Source: Merdiplasma sp905207905
GTDB taxonomy: Bacteria; Bacillota; Clostridia; Lachnospirales; Lachnospiraceae
Direction: 5' to 3'
DNA: 64,000 nucleotides
Assembly: GCA_902475025.1 (NCBI GenBank)
Contig: CABRXX010000004.1
Location: 1 to 64,000 of the forward strand
Shown: positions 1 to 9,020 of the stretch, in pieces
Position numbering within the stretch: the stretch's first letter is position 1
Layout: the number at the start of each line of letters is the position of its first letter
Position numbers and translations under genes: made by a program
The notes under the pieces: model-generated
The model's database searches: none
The model's input: only the letters and a program-made list of their open reading frames with translations
What the model was told of the DNA's origin: nothing

Positions 1-1251
1 GGACAGGAAGCTTCTGGAATCGGTCAGCATACCGATGAAGTTGCTTAGGATCCCTAAGTTGGCCAGGGAGGTCATCTGCTCGATCATGCCGGTCTTGTGG
101 TCATTGAACCACCAGGCGGAGCCATGCTGGATTTTACCTACAGCAGAAGAATCCTGGAAACATCCCATGAGCACGTCAATCATGGCGTTATCGTTGGGAT
201 TCAGGGAGTAGAGGATGGTCTTGGGCAGCTCATCGGTGATGGCCAGGGCATTTAAAAACTCAGCCAGCTGGTTGGCGGGCGCATAATTGCTGATGGAATC
301 AAAACCGGTGTCAGCTCCTACCCTGCGAAACAGCAGCTGATTGTTGTCCCTGCGGACACTGTAGTGGATCTGCATCACCCAGCCCAGCCGGTGGTACTGT
401 CTGCCTAAAAACAGCAGAAGGGCAGTCTTGTATTTTAGAGTCTCCTCATCTGTGAGGGAAGCGCCGGAGAGACGCTTTACAAAAATGGCTTCGACCTCTT
501 CCTCAGAGGCAGGCGCATACATCACATAGTCCAGACCATGGTCAGATACGCTGCAGCCTCTGGCGTGAAAGTACTCCATGCGGTCAGTCAGGGCAAGGGT
601 CAGTTCCCGGAAGGTGGTGACAGGCTGGTTTGCTGCTGCGGAAAGCTGGCGGATATAATCTCCAAAACCAGGCTTCTCAATGGCAACAGCCTTGTCCGGA
701 CGCCAGGCAGGAAGCACCTGCACGTCAAAGGTGGGATCCTCCTTGATTTTTTCATGCCATTCCAGAGTATCCACAGGATCATCGGTGGTGCAGATCAGCG
801 TCACATTGGAGCGCCTGATCAGGCCTCTGGCGCTCATATCCGGCTGCGCCAGCTTTTCATTGCAAAGATCCCATACTTCCTGGGCAGTTTCCCCGCACAG
901 GTGGCCAGTGTAGCCGAAATACCTCTGAAGCTCCAGGTGAGACCAGTGGTAAAGCGGGTTGCCGATAAGCTTCTCCAGGGTTTCTGCCCATTTCTGAAAT
1001 TTTTCACGGTCAGGAGCATCTCCGGTAATGTAATACTCCTCCACGCCGTTGGAGCGCATCTGACGCCACTTGTAGTGGTCACCGCCCAGCCAGACCTGGG
1101 TAATGTTCTGGAACTGTTTGTCCTGAGCGATCTCCTGGGGATTAATGTGGCAGTGATAGTCCAGAATAGGAGTCGTTTTGGCATAGCTGTGGTAAAGATG
1201 TTTTGCGGTTTCTGTGGAAAGCAGAAAATCTTTGTCCATAAATGGTTTCAT
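1..1251 (-). CDS. uxaC: Uronate (glucuronate) isomerase, 3' end outside window
   Basis: Converts D-glucuronate to D-fructuronate, or D-galacturonate to D-tagaturonate, the first cytoplasmic step of hexuronate breakdown. 417 codons are visible from an ATG behind GGAGGAATTATT; the family is about 465 residues, so the last 50 or so lie beyond base 1. The N-terminus begins MKPFMDKDF and residues 28-35 read ILDYHCHI, the amidohydrolase-fold metal site. The last visible residues, MLTDSRSFLS, match the conserved near-C-terminal part of the family. It lies 42 bp downstream of the LacI regulator on the same strand, so the two are probably co-transcribed. The frame is open throughout. Confidence 0.95.
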   Translation of the reverse strand, partial: MKPFMDKDFLLSTETAKHLYHSYAKTTPILDYHCHINPQEIAQDKQFQNITQVWLGGDHYKWRQMRSNGVEEYYITGDAPDREKFQKWAETLEKLIGNPLYHWSHLELQRYFGYTGHLCGETAQEVWDLCNEKLAQPDMSARGLIRRSNVTLICTTDDPVDTLEWHEKIKEDPTFDVQVLPAWRPDKAVAIEKPGFGDYIRQLSAAANQPVTTFRELTLALTDRMEYFHARGCSVSDHGLDYVMYAPASEEEVEAIFVKRLSGASLTDEETLKYKTALLLFLGRQYHRLGWVMQIHYSVRRDNNQLLFRRVGADTGFDSISNYAPANQLAEFLNALAITDELPKTILYSLNPNDNAMIDVLMGCFQDSSAVGKIQHGSAWWFNDHKTGMIEQMTSLANLGILSNFIGMLTDSRSFLS

Positions 1252-1293
1252 AATAATTCCTCCTGTATAAAATAGTTATCATGAAAAGAGTGG

Positions 1294-2298
1294 TTAAAAA
1301 ACATTAGTGGTGCCTCTTTGCAGGATCCGGGCGGAGAACATGGTTTTCCCCGGAGGGGAGGCTCCGTCCAGGACGCTCATTAAAGTGTTTACTGCGTGGC
1401 TGCAGCAAAATTCCAGACGGTTGTCAATGGTGCTTAATTCCGGATCGCAGCAGATCCCCAGCTGGGAATTGTTGTAGCCCAGCACATTGAAATCCGAGGG
1501 AACCGAAAGATTTTTTGCTTTGGCATATTTTAAAGCTCCCACTGCCAGCTCGTCGTCTCCGCAGATCACAGTGCGGAAGGACAAACCTTCCTGCGACAGG
1601 GAGAGCAGTTTGTTTCTCACTTCTTCAATGGTGCCGTTAAAAACCAGAATCCGCCTGGGATCCGGAGAGAGACCGTGTTTTTCATAAGCGGAAAGAAATC
1701 CCTTTCGCTTGCGCACGCCGCTGTAGGAGTCAGCCCGGTAGAGAAAGAGGAGCTCTTCGATTCCGAGATCCAGGTAAGCGCAGGCTGCCTGCTCCACAAT
1801 CTCCTTGTCGTCACAGAAAACGCAGTAAACATTGGGAGCGTCCAGGCAACCATTTAAGATGATTACCGGAACCTCTGCTGCCGCATCAAAAATATACTGA
1901 TTTTTTTCATAATCTTCTTCAATAAAGCTGGAGCCTACCAGGATTACCGCATCCACCCTTTTAGCCAGGAGCATTTTTAAATATTTTGCTCTGGTTTCCA
2001 GTTCCATGCCTGTGCAGCTTAGAATGGAATCATAATGGTTGGCTCTTAATGCCCGTTCCAGATGATACACTGCCCGGAAGAAAAACTGGTCAGAGGAATC
2101 GGCACAAAGAAAGCCTATGGTCTTCATGGTATTCAGCCCCAGCCCTCTGGCAAAAGCATTGGGCGTGTAGTCGTTCTCTGCCATAATGGCAAGGATGCGC
2201 TTGCGGGTTTTTTCACTTACATTGGAGCTGCCGTTCATCACCCTGGATACCGTGGCGATGGAAACGCCGGCTTTTTTGGAAATATCGTAAATATTCAT
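1294..2298 (-). CDS. LacI-family transcriptional regulator of hexuronate genes
   Basis: 334 residues. An N-terminal LacI helix-turn-helix (MNIYDISKKAGVSIATVSRV, residues 1-20, then a hinge near 50-60) is followed by a periplasmic-binding-protein-like sensor domain to the C-terminus. It is probably a repressor relieved by a hexuronate-pathway intermediate such as KDG or fructuronate; the ligand is inferred from the neighbours only. It precedes uxaC on the minus strand and is divergent from kdgK and uxuB. Three related palindromes lie in the divergent spacer, including one close upstream of this gene, suggesting autoregulation. Confidence 0.93.
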   Translation of the reverse strand: MNIYDISKKAGVSIATVSRVMNGSSNVSEKTRKRILAIMAENDYTPNAFARGLGLNTMKTIGFLCADSSDQFFFRAVYHLERALRANHYDSILSCTGMELETRAKYLKMLLAKRVDAVILVGSSFIEEDYEKNQYIFDAAAEVPVIILNGCLDAPNVYCVFCDDKEIVEQAACAYLDLGIEELLFLYRADSYSGVRKRKGFLSAYEKHGLSPDPRRILVFNGTIEEVRNKLLSLSQEGLSFRTVICGDDELAVGALKYAKAKNLSVPSDFNVLGYNNSQLGICCDPELSTIDNRLEFCCSHAVNTLMSVLDGASPPGKTMFSARILQRGTTNVF

Positions 2299-2482
2299 AA
2301 TAAGATCTCAATGAGCCTTTCGCTTGGCTGCGGCTGTCTGGAGCCGGTTCGGATCCAGGTCAGCCGCTTTTCTCAATTAATGAGTCCGTTTGAGTCAGTA
2401 GACAGCCGGAAAGTCCGGGGACACAGGGAAAATGAAAAGATGGTGGGTTCCCTGGCTGGTTCTGCGGATATATTCTGACTGA

Positions 2483-2502
2483 AAATGTAAGCGGTTACAT
2501 TT
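2483..2502. promoter_or_regulatory. LacI-type operator O1
   Basis: A near-perfect palindrome with arms AAATGTAA and TTACATTT around GCGG. It has the CG-centred form typical of LacI/CcpA-family operators, shares its TGTAA-N4-TTACA pattern with the site at 2667-2680, and lies 185 bp upstream of the LacI start. Autoregulation is likely. A CcpA cre reading cannot be excluded from sequence alone. Confidence 0.75.
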
Positions 2503-2634
2503 GCAACCTCTGTAAATTAAAAAAATTATACAATGAAAAGGAGAAAAGATCAATGAGTATTTTAGAAAAATCCGATAAACAAGAATAAAACTGTAAAAAA
2601 CAGGAAAAATATAAGGCGACAAGAAAAAATATAC

Positions 2635-2663
2635 TTGACGTTCCTGAGGGATAGAAGTATAAT
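2635..2663 (+). promoter_or_regulatory. Sigma-70-type promoter for kdgK-uxuB
   Basis: TTGACG at 2635-2640, a 17-bp spacer, and a consensus TATAAT at 2658-2663. Transcription should begin near 2670, inside operator O2, so bound repressor would block initiation directly. Confidence 0.85.
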
Positions 2664-2666
2664 TAT

Positions 2667-2680
2667 TGTAAATGCTTACA
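2667..2680. promoter_or_regulatory. LacI-type operator O2 on the transcription start
   Basis: TGTAAATGCTTACA, with the same TGTAA-N4-TTACA frame as O1. It sits 3 bp after the -10 box and covers the predicted start site, the classical position for repression. Confidence 0.75.
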
Positions 2681-2701
2681 TCGATTTCAGACAGTAAACT
2701 C

Positions 2702-2715
2702 TGGAACCGCTTACA
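2702..2715. promoter_or_regulatory. LacI-type operator O3 (imperfect)
   Basis: TGGAACCGCTTACA. It departs from TGTAA-N4-TTACA at one base, and its centre CCGC is the complement of the O1 centre. It lies in the 5' leader 35 bp below O2, so it could act as an auxiliary site for looping or as a roadblock. Confidence 0.55.
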
Positions 2716-2760
2716 ATGTGATTTTAAAACTGTGCAAACACAGGAATGGAGGACACGAAA

Positions 2761-3858
2761 ATGAATTTGAATTTAAGGCCAGAAAAAGAGTGCAAATTTG
2801 ATGCCGTATCTTTGGGAGAGGTAATGCTGCGTCTGGATCCCGGCGAGGGACGGATCCGTACAGCCCGTTCTTTCCGGGCATGGGAAGGCGGCGGAGAGTA
2901 CAATGTGGTGAGAGGACTGCGCAGATGTTTTGGGCTGAAGACCGGCGTGATCACCGCTTTTGCAGACAATGAAGTGGGGATGCTGATGGAGGACTTTATC
3001 CTTCAGGGCGGCGTGGATACGTCTCTGATCAAGTGGGTAAAGACGGACGGTATCGGCCGGATCTGCAGAAACGGCATCAACTTCACAGAGAGAGGCTTTG
3101 GTATCCGCGGGGCAGTGGGCTGTTCTGACAGAGCCAACACCGCTATTTCCAAGGCAAGACCGGAAGACTTTGATTTTGATTACATTTTCGGTGAACTGGG
3201 CGTTCGCTGGCTCCATACCGGCGGCATCTATGCAGCTTTGTCTGAGCAGTCCTGCGAGACAGTGATTGCAGCCATCAAGACTGCCAAAAAGTACGGAACC
3301 GTGGTATCGTACGACCTGAATTACCGTCCCTCCATGTGGAGCGCCATCGGCGGCAAGGAGAAGGCACAGGAAGTAAATAAAGAGATCGCGCAGTATGTGG
3401 ATGTGATGATCGGCAATGAGGAAGATTTCACCGCCTGCCTGGGCTTTGAGATCGAGGGCAATGACGAGAACCTGAAGGAGCTGAATCTGGAGGGCTACAA
3501 GAAGATGATCAATGAGGCAGCCAAGGCATATCCTAACTTTAAGGCAGTGGCTACTACCTTAAGAGAGGTAAAAACTGCTACGGTCAATGACTGGAGCGCC
3601 ATCTGCTGGGCGGACGGAGAAGTTTACAAGGCAAAAGACTACAAGGGACTGGAGATCATGGACCGGGTAGGCGGAGGAGATTCCTTTGCTTCCGGATTGA
3701 TCTACGGCCTGATGACCACCGGTGATGCACAGCTGGCGGTGAATTACGGTGCAGCTCACGGGGCGCTGGCTATGACCACTCCCGGAGATACCACCATGGC
3801 AAGCCGCAAGGAAGTGGAAGCCATCATGGGCGGAGCAGGCGCAAGAGTACAGCGATAA
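2761..3858 (+). CDS. kdgK: 2-keto-3-deoxygluconate kinase (PfkB family)
   Basis: 365 residues. Phosphorylates KDG to KDPG, the intermediate cleaved by an aldolase (no aldolase gene is in this window). The PfkB/ribokinase signature is at the C-terminus: DRVGGGDSFASG, with the catalytic Asp at residue 307. The N-terminal beta strand AVSLGEVMLRL fits the fold. ATG 2761 is chosen over ATG 2746 because TGGAGG at 2747-2752 overlaps the earlier start and is well spaced for 2761. First gene after the promoter at 2635-2663; uxuB follows 30 bp downstream. Other PfkB sugars are possible, but the neighbours favour KDG. Confidence 0.88.
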   Translation: MNLNLRPEKECKFDAVSLGEVMLRLDPGEGRIRTARSFRAWEGGGEYNVVRGLRRCFGLKTGVITAFADNEVGMLMEDFILQGGVDTSLIKWVKTDGIGRICRNGINFTERGFGIRGAVGCSDRANTAISKARPEDFDFDYIFGELGVRWLHTGGIYAALSEQSCETVIAAIKTAKKYGTVVSYDLNYRPSMWSAIGGKEKAQEVNKEIAQYVDVMIGNEEDFTACLGFEIEGNDENLKELNLEGYKKMINEAAKAYPNFKAVATTLREVKTATVNDWSAICWADGEVYKAKDYKGLEIMDRVGGGDSFASGLIYGLMTTGDAQLAVNYGAAHGALAMTTPGDTTMASRKEVEAIMGGAGARVQR

Positions 3859-3888
3859 CATACCATCAGAAGGCGGAAGGAGATAGAG

Positions 3889-5496
3889 ATGCGTCTGGAT
3901 GAACAGGGATTAAAGGATCGGGCTGCCTGGACAGAAAAGGGATATCAGGTACCGGAATATGACAGAGAGAAAATGATTTTAACCACAAAGGAGCTGCCTT
4001 GCTGGGTACACTTTGGAGCAGGTAATATTTTTAAGGCCTTTCAGGCCAATGTGGTGCAGGATCTCCTGAATAAGGGGGTCCTGGATCGGGGGCTGGTGGC
4101 GGTCAGCGGCCATGAGGCGGTGGAAAAGTTAAACCGCCCAAGAGACAATTACTCCATTCTGGTGACGCTGAAGGCAAACGGAACCATTGAAAAGACGGTA
4201 GTGGGCAGCGTGGCAGAATCCCTGACTTTGGATGCAGGGTATGAGGCAGACCATCTGCGGCTGAAGGAGATCTTTGAGAAAGATTCTCTGCAGATGGCCA
4301 GCTTTACCATCACAGAGAAGGGCTATGCGTTAAAGAATGGGGACGGCGCCATGAAGGCGGAGGTTTTGGAGGATTTTGCAAAGGGTCCCATGGCTCCGGT
4401 AAGCTATATGGGCAAGATTGCCTCCCTGCTGTATGCCAGATTTTTGGCAGGAGCAAGGCCTGTGGCCATGGTGAGTATGGACAACTGCTCCCACAACGGA
4501 ACCATTCTGAAAGAGACAGTGACAGCCTATGCAAAAGCCTGGACGGAAGCCGGCCTGGTTAAGAAGGCTTTCCTGGAGTATGTGCAGGATGAGAGCAAAG
4601 TGTCTTTCCCCTGGACTATGATCGATAAGATCTGCCCCCGCCCGGATAAGACGGTGGAAGAACTGCTTAGGAAGGATGACATTGACGGACTGGCGCCCAT
4701 CATCAGCGCTAAGGGTACTTACATTGCCCCCTATGTGAATGCTGAGGAGTCTCAGTACCTGGTGATCGCAGATGAGTTCCCCAACGGGCGTCCCGCTCTG
4801 GAAAAGGGAGGCATCATTTTCACCGACAGAGCTACCGTAGAGAAGGTGGAGCGCATGAAGGTGTGCACCTGTCTGAATCCGCTGCACACCACTCTGGCAG
4901 TGTTTGGCTGCCTGCTGGGCTTTGAGAAGATCTTCCAGGAAATGCAGGATCCAAGCCTTCGGACGCTGGTGGAGCGCATTGGTTATCAGGAGGGTCTTCC
5001 GGTGGTGACAGATCCGGGGATTCTGGATCCTAAGGACTTTTTGGATACCGTGGTAAATGTGCGTATCCCCAACCCTTTTATGCCGGATACTCCCCAGAGA
5101 ATCGCTACCGATACCTCTCAGAAGATCCCGGTGCGTTTCGGTGAGACCATCAAGGAATACATAAAGTCAGAGACGTTGGATGTGCAGGATCTGAAGATGA
5201 TCCCACTGGTGTTTGCTGCATGGCTCAGGTATCTGATGGGCGTGAACGATGCAGGGGAAAAGATGGAGCTGAGCGGCGATCCCCTTCTGGAAACGCTCTG
5301 CCCCTATGCGGAGAAGATCAGGCTGGGACAGCAGGAGCGTGTGGAGGATGCAGTGGCTCCGGTGCTTCGCATGAAGAATATTTTTGGAGTGGATCTTTAT
5401 GAAGCCGGACTGGCTGATACTGTGTGCGCTTATCTCCAGGAGATGATCGCAGGGCCGGGGGCAGTGCGAAAGACATTGGATAAGTACTGCGGTTGA
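3889..5496 (+). CDS. uxuB: Fructuronate reductase (mannitol dehydrogenase family)
   Basis: 535 residues. NAD-dependent reduction of fructuronate to mannonate, or of tagaturonate to altronate. An N-terminal Rossmann segment (WVHFGAGNIFKAF, residues about 39-51) is followed by the C-terminal helical domain of polyol dehydrogenases, with the catalytic pattern K324-x5-N330-x2-H333 visible in KVCTCLNPLH. It is co-directional with kdgK, and with uxaC it gives two consecutive pathway steps. Whether it prefers fructuronate or tagaturonate cannot be read from sequence; both reductases belong to this family. Confidence 0.85.
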   Translation: MRLDEQGLKDRAAWTEKGYQVPEYDREKMILTTKELPCWVHFGAGNIFKAFQANVVQDLLNKGVLDRGLVAVSGHEAVEKLNRPRDNYSILVTLKANGTIEKTVVGSVAESLTLDAGYEADHLRLKEIFEKDSLQMASFTITEKGYALKNGDGAMKAEVLEDFAKGPMAPVSYMGKIASLLYARFLAGARPVAMVSMDNCSHNGTILKETVTAYAKAWTEAGLVKKAFLEYVQDESKVSFPWTMIDKICPRPDKTVEELLRKDDIDGLAPIISAKGTYIAPYVNAEESQYLVIADEFPNGRPALEKGGIIFTDRATVEKVERMKVCTCLNPLHTTLAVFGCLLGFEKIFQEMQDPSLRTLVERIGYQEGLPVVTDPGILDPKDFLDTVVNVRIPNPFMPDTPQRIATDTSQKIPVRFGETIKEYIKSETLDVQDLKMIPLVFAAWLRYLMGVNDAGEKMELSGDPLLETLCPYAEKIRLGQQERVEDAVAPVLRMKNIFGVDLYEAGLADTVCAYLQEMIAGPGAVRKTLDKYCG

Positions 5497-5593
5497 GCGG
5501 TAGTTTACAAGGGTAATACGTTTCCGATACATCTCTTTTCTGGAGTAGAGGAGAAAACAGCTAAAGGCAAAAATAAAATAGGATAGGCTTCCC

Positions 5594-5645
5594 AAGGGGC
5601 TGCGGTAAAACGGAGAGAAATCTCTGTATGCCGCAGCCCCTTTAA
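5594..5645 (+). terminator. Terminator-like hairpin after uxuB
   Basis: Twelve-base arms AAGGGGCTGCGG and CCGCAGCCCCTT pair around a 25-base loop that holds a small hairpin of its own. The T-run after it is only three bases, so termination may be partial. Confidence 0.6.
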
Positions 5646-5711
5646 AATCGTTGGAAGAGTTAGAAGGGGGATATTTTTGGTAGTTTTTATAAACAATATT
5701 AATAAAAATAG

Positions 5712-5820
5712 TAATTATAACAGATAACATTGACAAGGATAATATTATTATATATAATATTAATAACAAATATGGTTAAATAGAATGAGAAATTAGAAAA
5801 AATAGAAGAAGCAATGACAG
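5712..5820 (+). promoter_or_regulatory. Promoter/leader of module 1, duplicated at 50531-50640
   Basis: Holds TTGACA at 5730-5735, a 17-bp spacer and TATAAT at 5753-5758, a consensus promoter embedded in very AT-rich DNA. About nine in ten bases of this 109-bp block match the block at 50531-50640, upstream of the paralogous module, including the transcribed leader past the start site. The same regulation is therefore likely for both modules. Apart from the terminator above, the rest of 5497-5886 shows nothing recognisable. Confidence 0.8.
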
Positions 5821-5886
5821 GGAGGAGGAGATACCGATGGTGATAAAAAGATAAATAATAAAAAATAGAAAAGGAGGAAATTTAAA

Positions 5887-6276
5887 ATGAAGAAAAAAAT
5901 ATTTGCAATTCTACTAGTAATGGTACTTTTTGTACTTCCTATGGAGGCTATGGCAGAGACGATAGATTTTAATATAACGGTTGGAGGATTTAATCCTGAT
6001 CCTATATCCAGAAGAGCAATCAAAAATCCTGCTGACAGTGATAATAACTTCTATGTAAGGGGAGTAACCTTTTCTACTTCTCAGCCTGTGATTGCTGCAT
6101 CTTATCACCTTTCACAGCCTAATACATATTATTCTTACGGGGTACAGATCAGAAGTTATACCACAAGCACTGCGTATTGTGTGAAGGTGCCGCATGGTGA
6201 GTATTACTATATGAATACAGATTTTGCGGATGGTCAAGGAACGGCCACACACATTACAGGTAAATATACGCCTTAG
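5887..6276 (+). CDS. Small secreted protein, module 1 (unknown function)
   Basis: 129 residues. A lysine-rich start and a hydrophobic stretch (residues 5-20) end in an AMA-like cleavage site near residue 23, giving a mature chain of about 105 residues. The mature part is polar and rich in Tyr, Ser and Thr, has one Cys, and ends GKYTP. The paralogue at 50711 shares the layout: signal peptide, I(D/S)F-IT-V start, R(R/K)A segment, FYV-GV motif and -Y-P end. A strong AAGGAGG precedes ATG. First gene of a module with a lipoprotein and an ABC transporter, so an antimicrobial or signalling protein is possible. No family is recognised with confidence. Confidence 0.8.
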   Translation: MKKKIFAILLVMVLFVLPMEAMAETIDFNITVGGFNPDPISRRAIKNPADSDNNFYVRGVTFSTSQPVIAASYHLSQPNTYYSYGVQIRSYTTSTAYCVKVPHGEYYYMNTDFADGQGTATHITGKYTP

Positions 6277-6302
6277 TGTTTTTTATGAAGAGGAGGATGC
6301 GG

Positions 6303-7373
6303 ATGAGAAAAACAATAATCCTATATGCACTTACTCTTTGTATGATTCTGGGTGGCTGTGCCAGCCACCCAGCAGGAGAAGAGAAAAGCGAAAACAATAA
6401 AGAACAGACGGGGGCGGTTGCATTTCCGGAAAATTATGAAAGTATAGTAGAAAAGGTGGCGTTCCAGACAAAGGTAGTAGTGCCGGAGGCGTTTTCTCCG
6501 GAGGGGCTGCGGTTTACCCAAGCCTCCCAGCGGATGCCAATACAGGAAACGGTAAAGACAGTTTTGATGGATGGGTGGGAAGATAAAACGATCCGGGAAG
6601 AATTTGATGAGCAGAATTACTATCATATATTGACAGACGATCTGCATAGCCTGAGTGTTTCTACAGGGATTTTTTACCGTGGGCCAAATGGATATTATTA
6701 TAATAATTCTATGAAATTTGACCAGGAGGGCTTCCTGGTAAATCGGGATCCTTTATCGATAGATGGTCTGGATCCGGAAAAAATAAAAGGACAGTGGCAA
6801 GAGCTGATGAGCACTCTGGGATTTGCGGCAGAGTGCTGTGAGACGGAATTGTTTGCGCTTCCCCATGAACGTATGGCGGAAGATGAAAATGCAACGGATA
6901 TAGAGGAAAATTTCAATCCGGAAGCTGCCAAACCATCCTGGTCCAAGGAGGATGATGCGTATTATCTTGTGGGGCGGCAGACCCTGCAGGGACTTCCCGT
7001 ATTTCATCAGTATGTTTTTCCGGATTATACAGATTTTGATGCTCCAATTCGTATGATTTGGTCCCGCAGAGGGCTGGAGAGTTTGGAAGTTGCCTACTAT
7101 TTTGATTTCCAGGAACAGAAGGAAACGGTAAGACTGGCAGATTTTGAGAAAGCGGCAGCATGTGTTGCAGATAAATACAATAACATACTGACGGATGCAA
7201 ACTACGTAGTGACGGAAGCGGTTTTATACCAGGCAGTGCTGAAAACGGAACGGACGGAAGAATATCAGGTGAGACCGGCCTGGCTTTTTCGTATTGAGGA
7301 AATTTCGGGAGAACAGAAGAATATCCTTATAATGCTTGTGGATGCGGAAACTGGGGAGGAGATCATATTATGA
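6303..7373 (+). CDS. Lipoprotein of ABC module 1
   Basis: 356 residues. ATG 6303 is chosen because GAGGAGG at 6290-6296 is correctly spaced for it; GTG and ATG codons from 6276 lie before or inside that site. The start MRKTIILYALTLCMILGGCA is a lipoprotein signal with lipobox LGGC. The body is acidic and soluble, with a FPENYESI segment just after the signal that aligns to FPEHYQAM in the paralogue at 51214. It ends at the ATG of the next gene (ATGA overlap), so translation is coupled. Probably a surface-bound partner of the transporter; function unknown. Confidence 0.8.
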   Translation: MRKTIILYALTLCMILGGCASHPAGEEKSENNKEQTGAVAFPENYESIVEKVAFQTKVVVPEAFSPEGLRFTQASQRMPIQETVKTVLMDGWEDKTIREEFDEQNYYHILTDDLHSLSVSTGIFYRGPNGYYYNNSMKFDQEGFLVNRDPLSIDGLDPEKIKGQWQELMSTLGFAAECCETELFALPHERMAEDENATDIEENFNPEAAKPSWSKEDDAYYLVGRQTLQGLPVFHQYVFPDYTDFDAPIRMIWSRRGLESLEVAYYFDFQEQKETVRLADFEKAAACVADKYNNILTDANYVVTEAVLYQAVLKTERTEEYQVRPAWLFRIEEISGEQKNILIMLVDAETGEEIIL

Positions 7374-8152
7374 GGAAAAGCTACTGGTACTCGGACTGGT
7401 GCCGCTGTATTTTTTCCGCCAAATTTCTGTTGGCCGTTGGAGGCGTGTTCCTGGTACATATACTGATCATGCAGCGCGATGCCAATCGAGAAGTAATATC
7501 TGTTTTGGATGGATTTAACAGGATATGGGGCAGCAATGGGAAAGCGCTTTGCTATCTTTTTACTACTCTGGCCTATGGACAGTGTTTTGCCGAGGATTTG
7601 GAACAGGGCTATGCAAAGTATGAAATTATAAGAGGAAGCACAGGCCGGTATGTGATTTCCAAGTGTGTTTTTATTGCAGTCTCTGCCAATGCGGCATTGG
7701 TGGCAGGCAGACTTTTGTTTGTTCTGTTTCTGCGGATACAGTATCCCTGGGAAATCGGAGTTGGAGAAAAAGAGATACTCAACTTCAATAACGGATTTGT
7801 AAGTCTGTTAGAAGGGGAGAAGTATCCCGCTTATTTCTTTCTCAGTGGTTTCAGCGAAGGAATCTGGGCGGCCATTTTGGCGCTTCTGGCGGCGATCACT
7901 ACTTTTTATACTGGGAATCAGCTTCTGGTGCTGGCGTTTCCAATTGTGGCCAATCACCTGATTCGGCGAGTGCTGTTGGTGGCTGCGCCTGGCTGGGATC
8001 TGGATCCCAGTCATCTGTTTTCTATTGTTTATAACCGTTTTGATCAGGAATGGCGATCACTGGGGGCGGCGGCCATTATAGGCATAATTGTGTTTGTTTT
8101 GACCAGTCTGATTATTTATGCGAGCATGGAAAGGAGAATGACTCATGGGTAA
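7370..8152 (+). CDS. ABC-2-type membrane permease, module 1, first subunit
   Basis: 260 residues with about six hydrophobic segments. The motif FAEDLEQGYAKYEIIRGS (residues about 63-80) aligns closely with FCEDLEHYFFRYQIVRGS in the paralogue at 52275, confirming the pair. It overlaps the preceding gene by ATGA and the following gene by 8 bp, so the whole module is one tightly packed operon. Likely forms the channel of an exporter together with the next gene and the ATPase at 9021. Substrate unknown. Confidence 0.8.
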   Translation: MRKSYWYSDWCRCIFSAKFLLAVGGVFLVHILIMQRDANREVISVLDGFNRIWGSNGKALCYLFTTLAYGQCFAEDLEQGYAKYEIIRGSTGRYVISKCVFIAVSANAALVAGRLLFVLFLRIQYPWEIGVGEKEILNFNNGFVSLLEGEKYPAYFFLSGFSEGIWAAILALLAAITTFYTGNQLLVLAFPIVANHLIRRVLLVAAPGWDLDPSHLFSIVYNRFDQEWRSLGAAAIIGIIVFVLTSLIIYASMERRMTHG

Positions 8153-9014
8153 GGGGAGAAGATCTCTGAGATTGGGCTGGAAGCTGTATCTTATGCGTTT
8201 TTTTAGGATGCGGACGTTGGTGGTGTTTGTTCTTCTTTTTTTGGCGTTTGATTATAATTGCATGGTTATGGAACAGGCAGTACGGCAGATGGACTATCCG
8301 GTTTCACCTTGGTATGTTTTGAATATTATGACAGACAGCTTCATGTGCGGAGTGGTGGGTCTGAGTGTTGTGTATCTGTTTGCGGAGGCGCCTTACTTGA
8401 ATCGGAACGGAATGTATCAGATGGTACGCTGCGGGAAGGAAACCTGGGCGGCCGCTCAGGTAGTCAGCATCGTATTTAGCAGTTTTACCATGACAGCAGG
8501 AATTTTTTTGATGGTCATCTGCAGGATGTGGGGGAAGCTGGACTGGACGGCTGACTGGGGAAAAATGATGAATACCATGGCTCAGACGAACGCAGCGACT
8601 CAGTTCGGGATTCCTTTTTCCATGTCTTATTCTTTTATGCAAACGATGGAAGGATGGCAGGCAGGAATTTTGGCATTCGTTCTGGATGGCCTGGTGTTTT
8701 GTCTGCTGGGCTTTTTGCTGTTTGGTATTGGACTGAGTATGAATCGCATTGGCGCATTGGCTTTCACCGGTTTTTTAGCTGTGCTTCCGTTGGTGGAGGA
8801 CGGTATTTTGCCCAACTGGAAATATTATTTTCATATAGTTTCACCTGTGTCCTGGCTTCGCACAGGGCTATTTGCGTCAAAAGATTTGGTTTACTGGGTG
8901 ATGCCCTCTGTGGAAATGGTTTTTTTGTTTCTGGGAGTGTATCTGGGGCTTAGCCTCTGTTTGGTTGTTGTGGGTGTAAAGTGGAATCGGTTTGACTGGA
9001 ACAGGGAGGAATAG
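8145..9014 (+). CDS. ABC-2-type membrane permease, module 1, second subunit
   Basis: 289 residues with about six membrane segments. A YLNRNGMYQMVRCGKETW loop aligns with the YSNMYQVIRTGRKKW loop of the paralogue at 53093. The start overlaps the previous gene, and the ATPase follows 7 bp after the stop. Two different permeases plus one ATPase is the usual layout of bacteriocin-immunity or lantibiotic-resistance type ABC-2 transporters, but the substrate here is not known. Confidence 0.8.
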   Translation: MGKGRRSLRLGWKLYLMRFFRMRTLVVFVLLFLAFDYNCMVMEQAVRQMDYPVSPWYVLNIMTDSFMCGVVGLSVVYLFAEAPYLNRNGMYQMVRCGKETWAAAQVVSIVFSSFTMTAGIFLMVICRMWGKLDWTADWGKMMNTMAQTNAATQFGIPFSMSYSFMQTMEGWQAGILAFVLDGLVFCLLGFLLFGIGLSMNRIGALAFTGFLAVLPLVEDGILPNWKYYFHIVSPVSWLRTGLFASKDLVYWVMPSVEMVFLFLGVYLGLSLCLVVVGVKWNRFDWNREE

Positions 9015-9020
9015 GGGAGC

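Noticed and set aside
538..1275. Long plus-strand ORF opposite uxaC
   Set aside because: It is the antisense shadow of a clear uronate isomerase frame that runs off the window edge; no ribosome site and no recognisable product.
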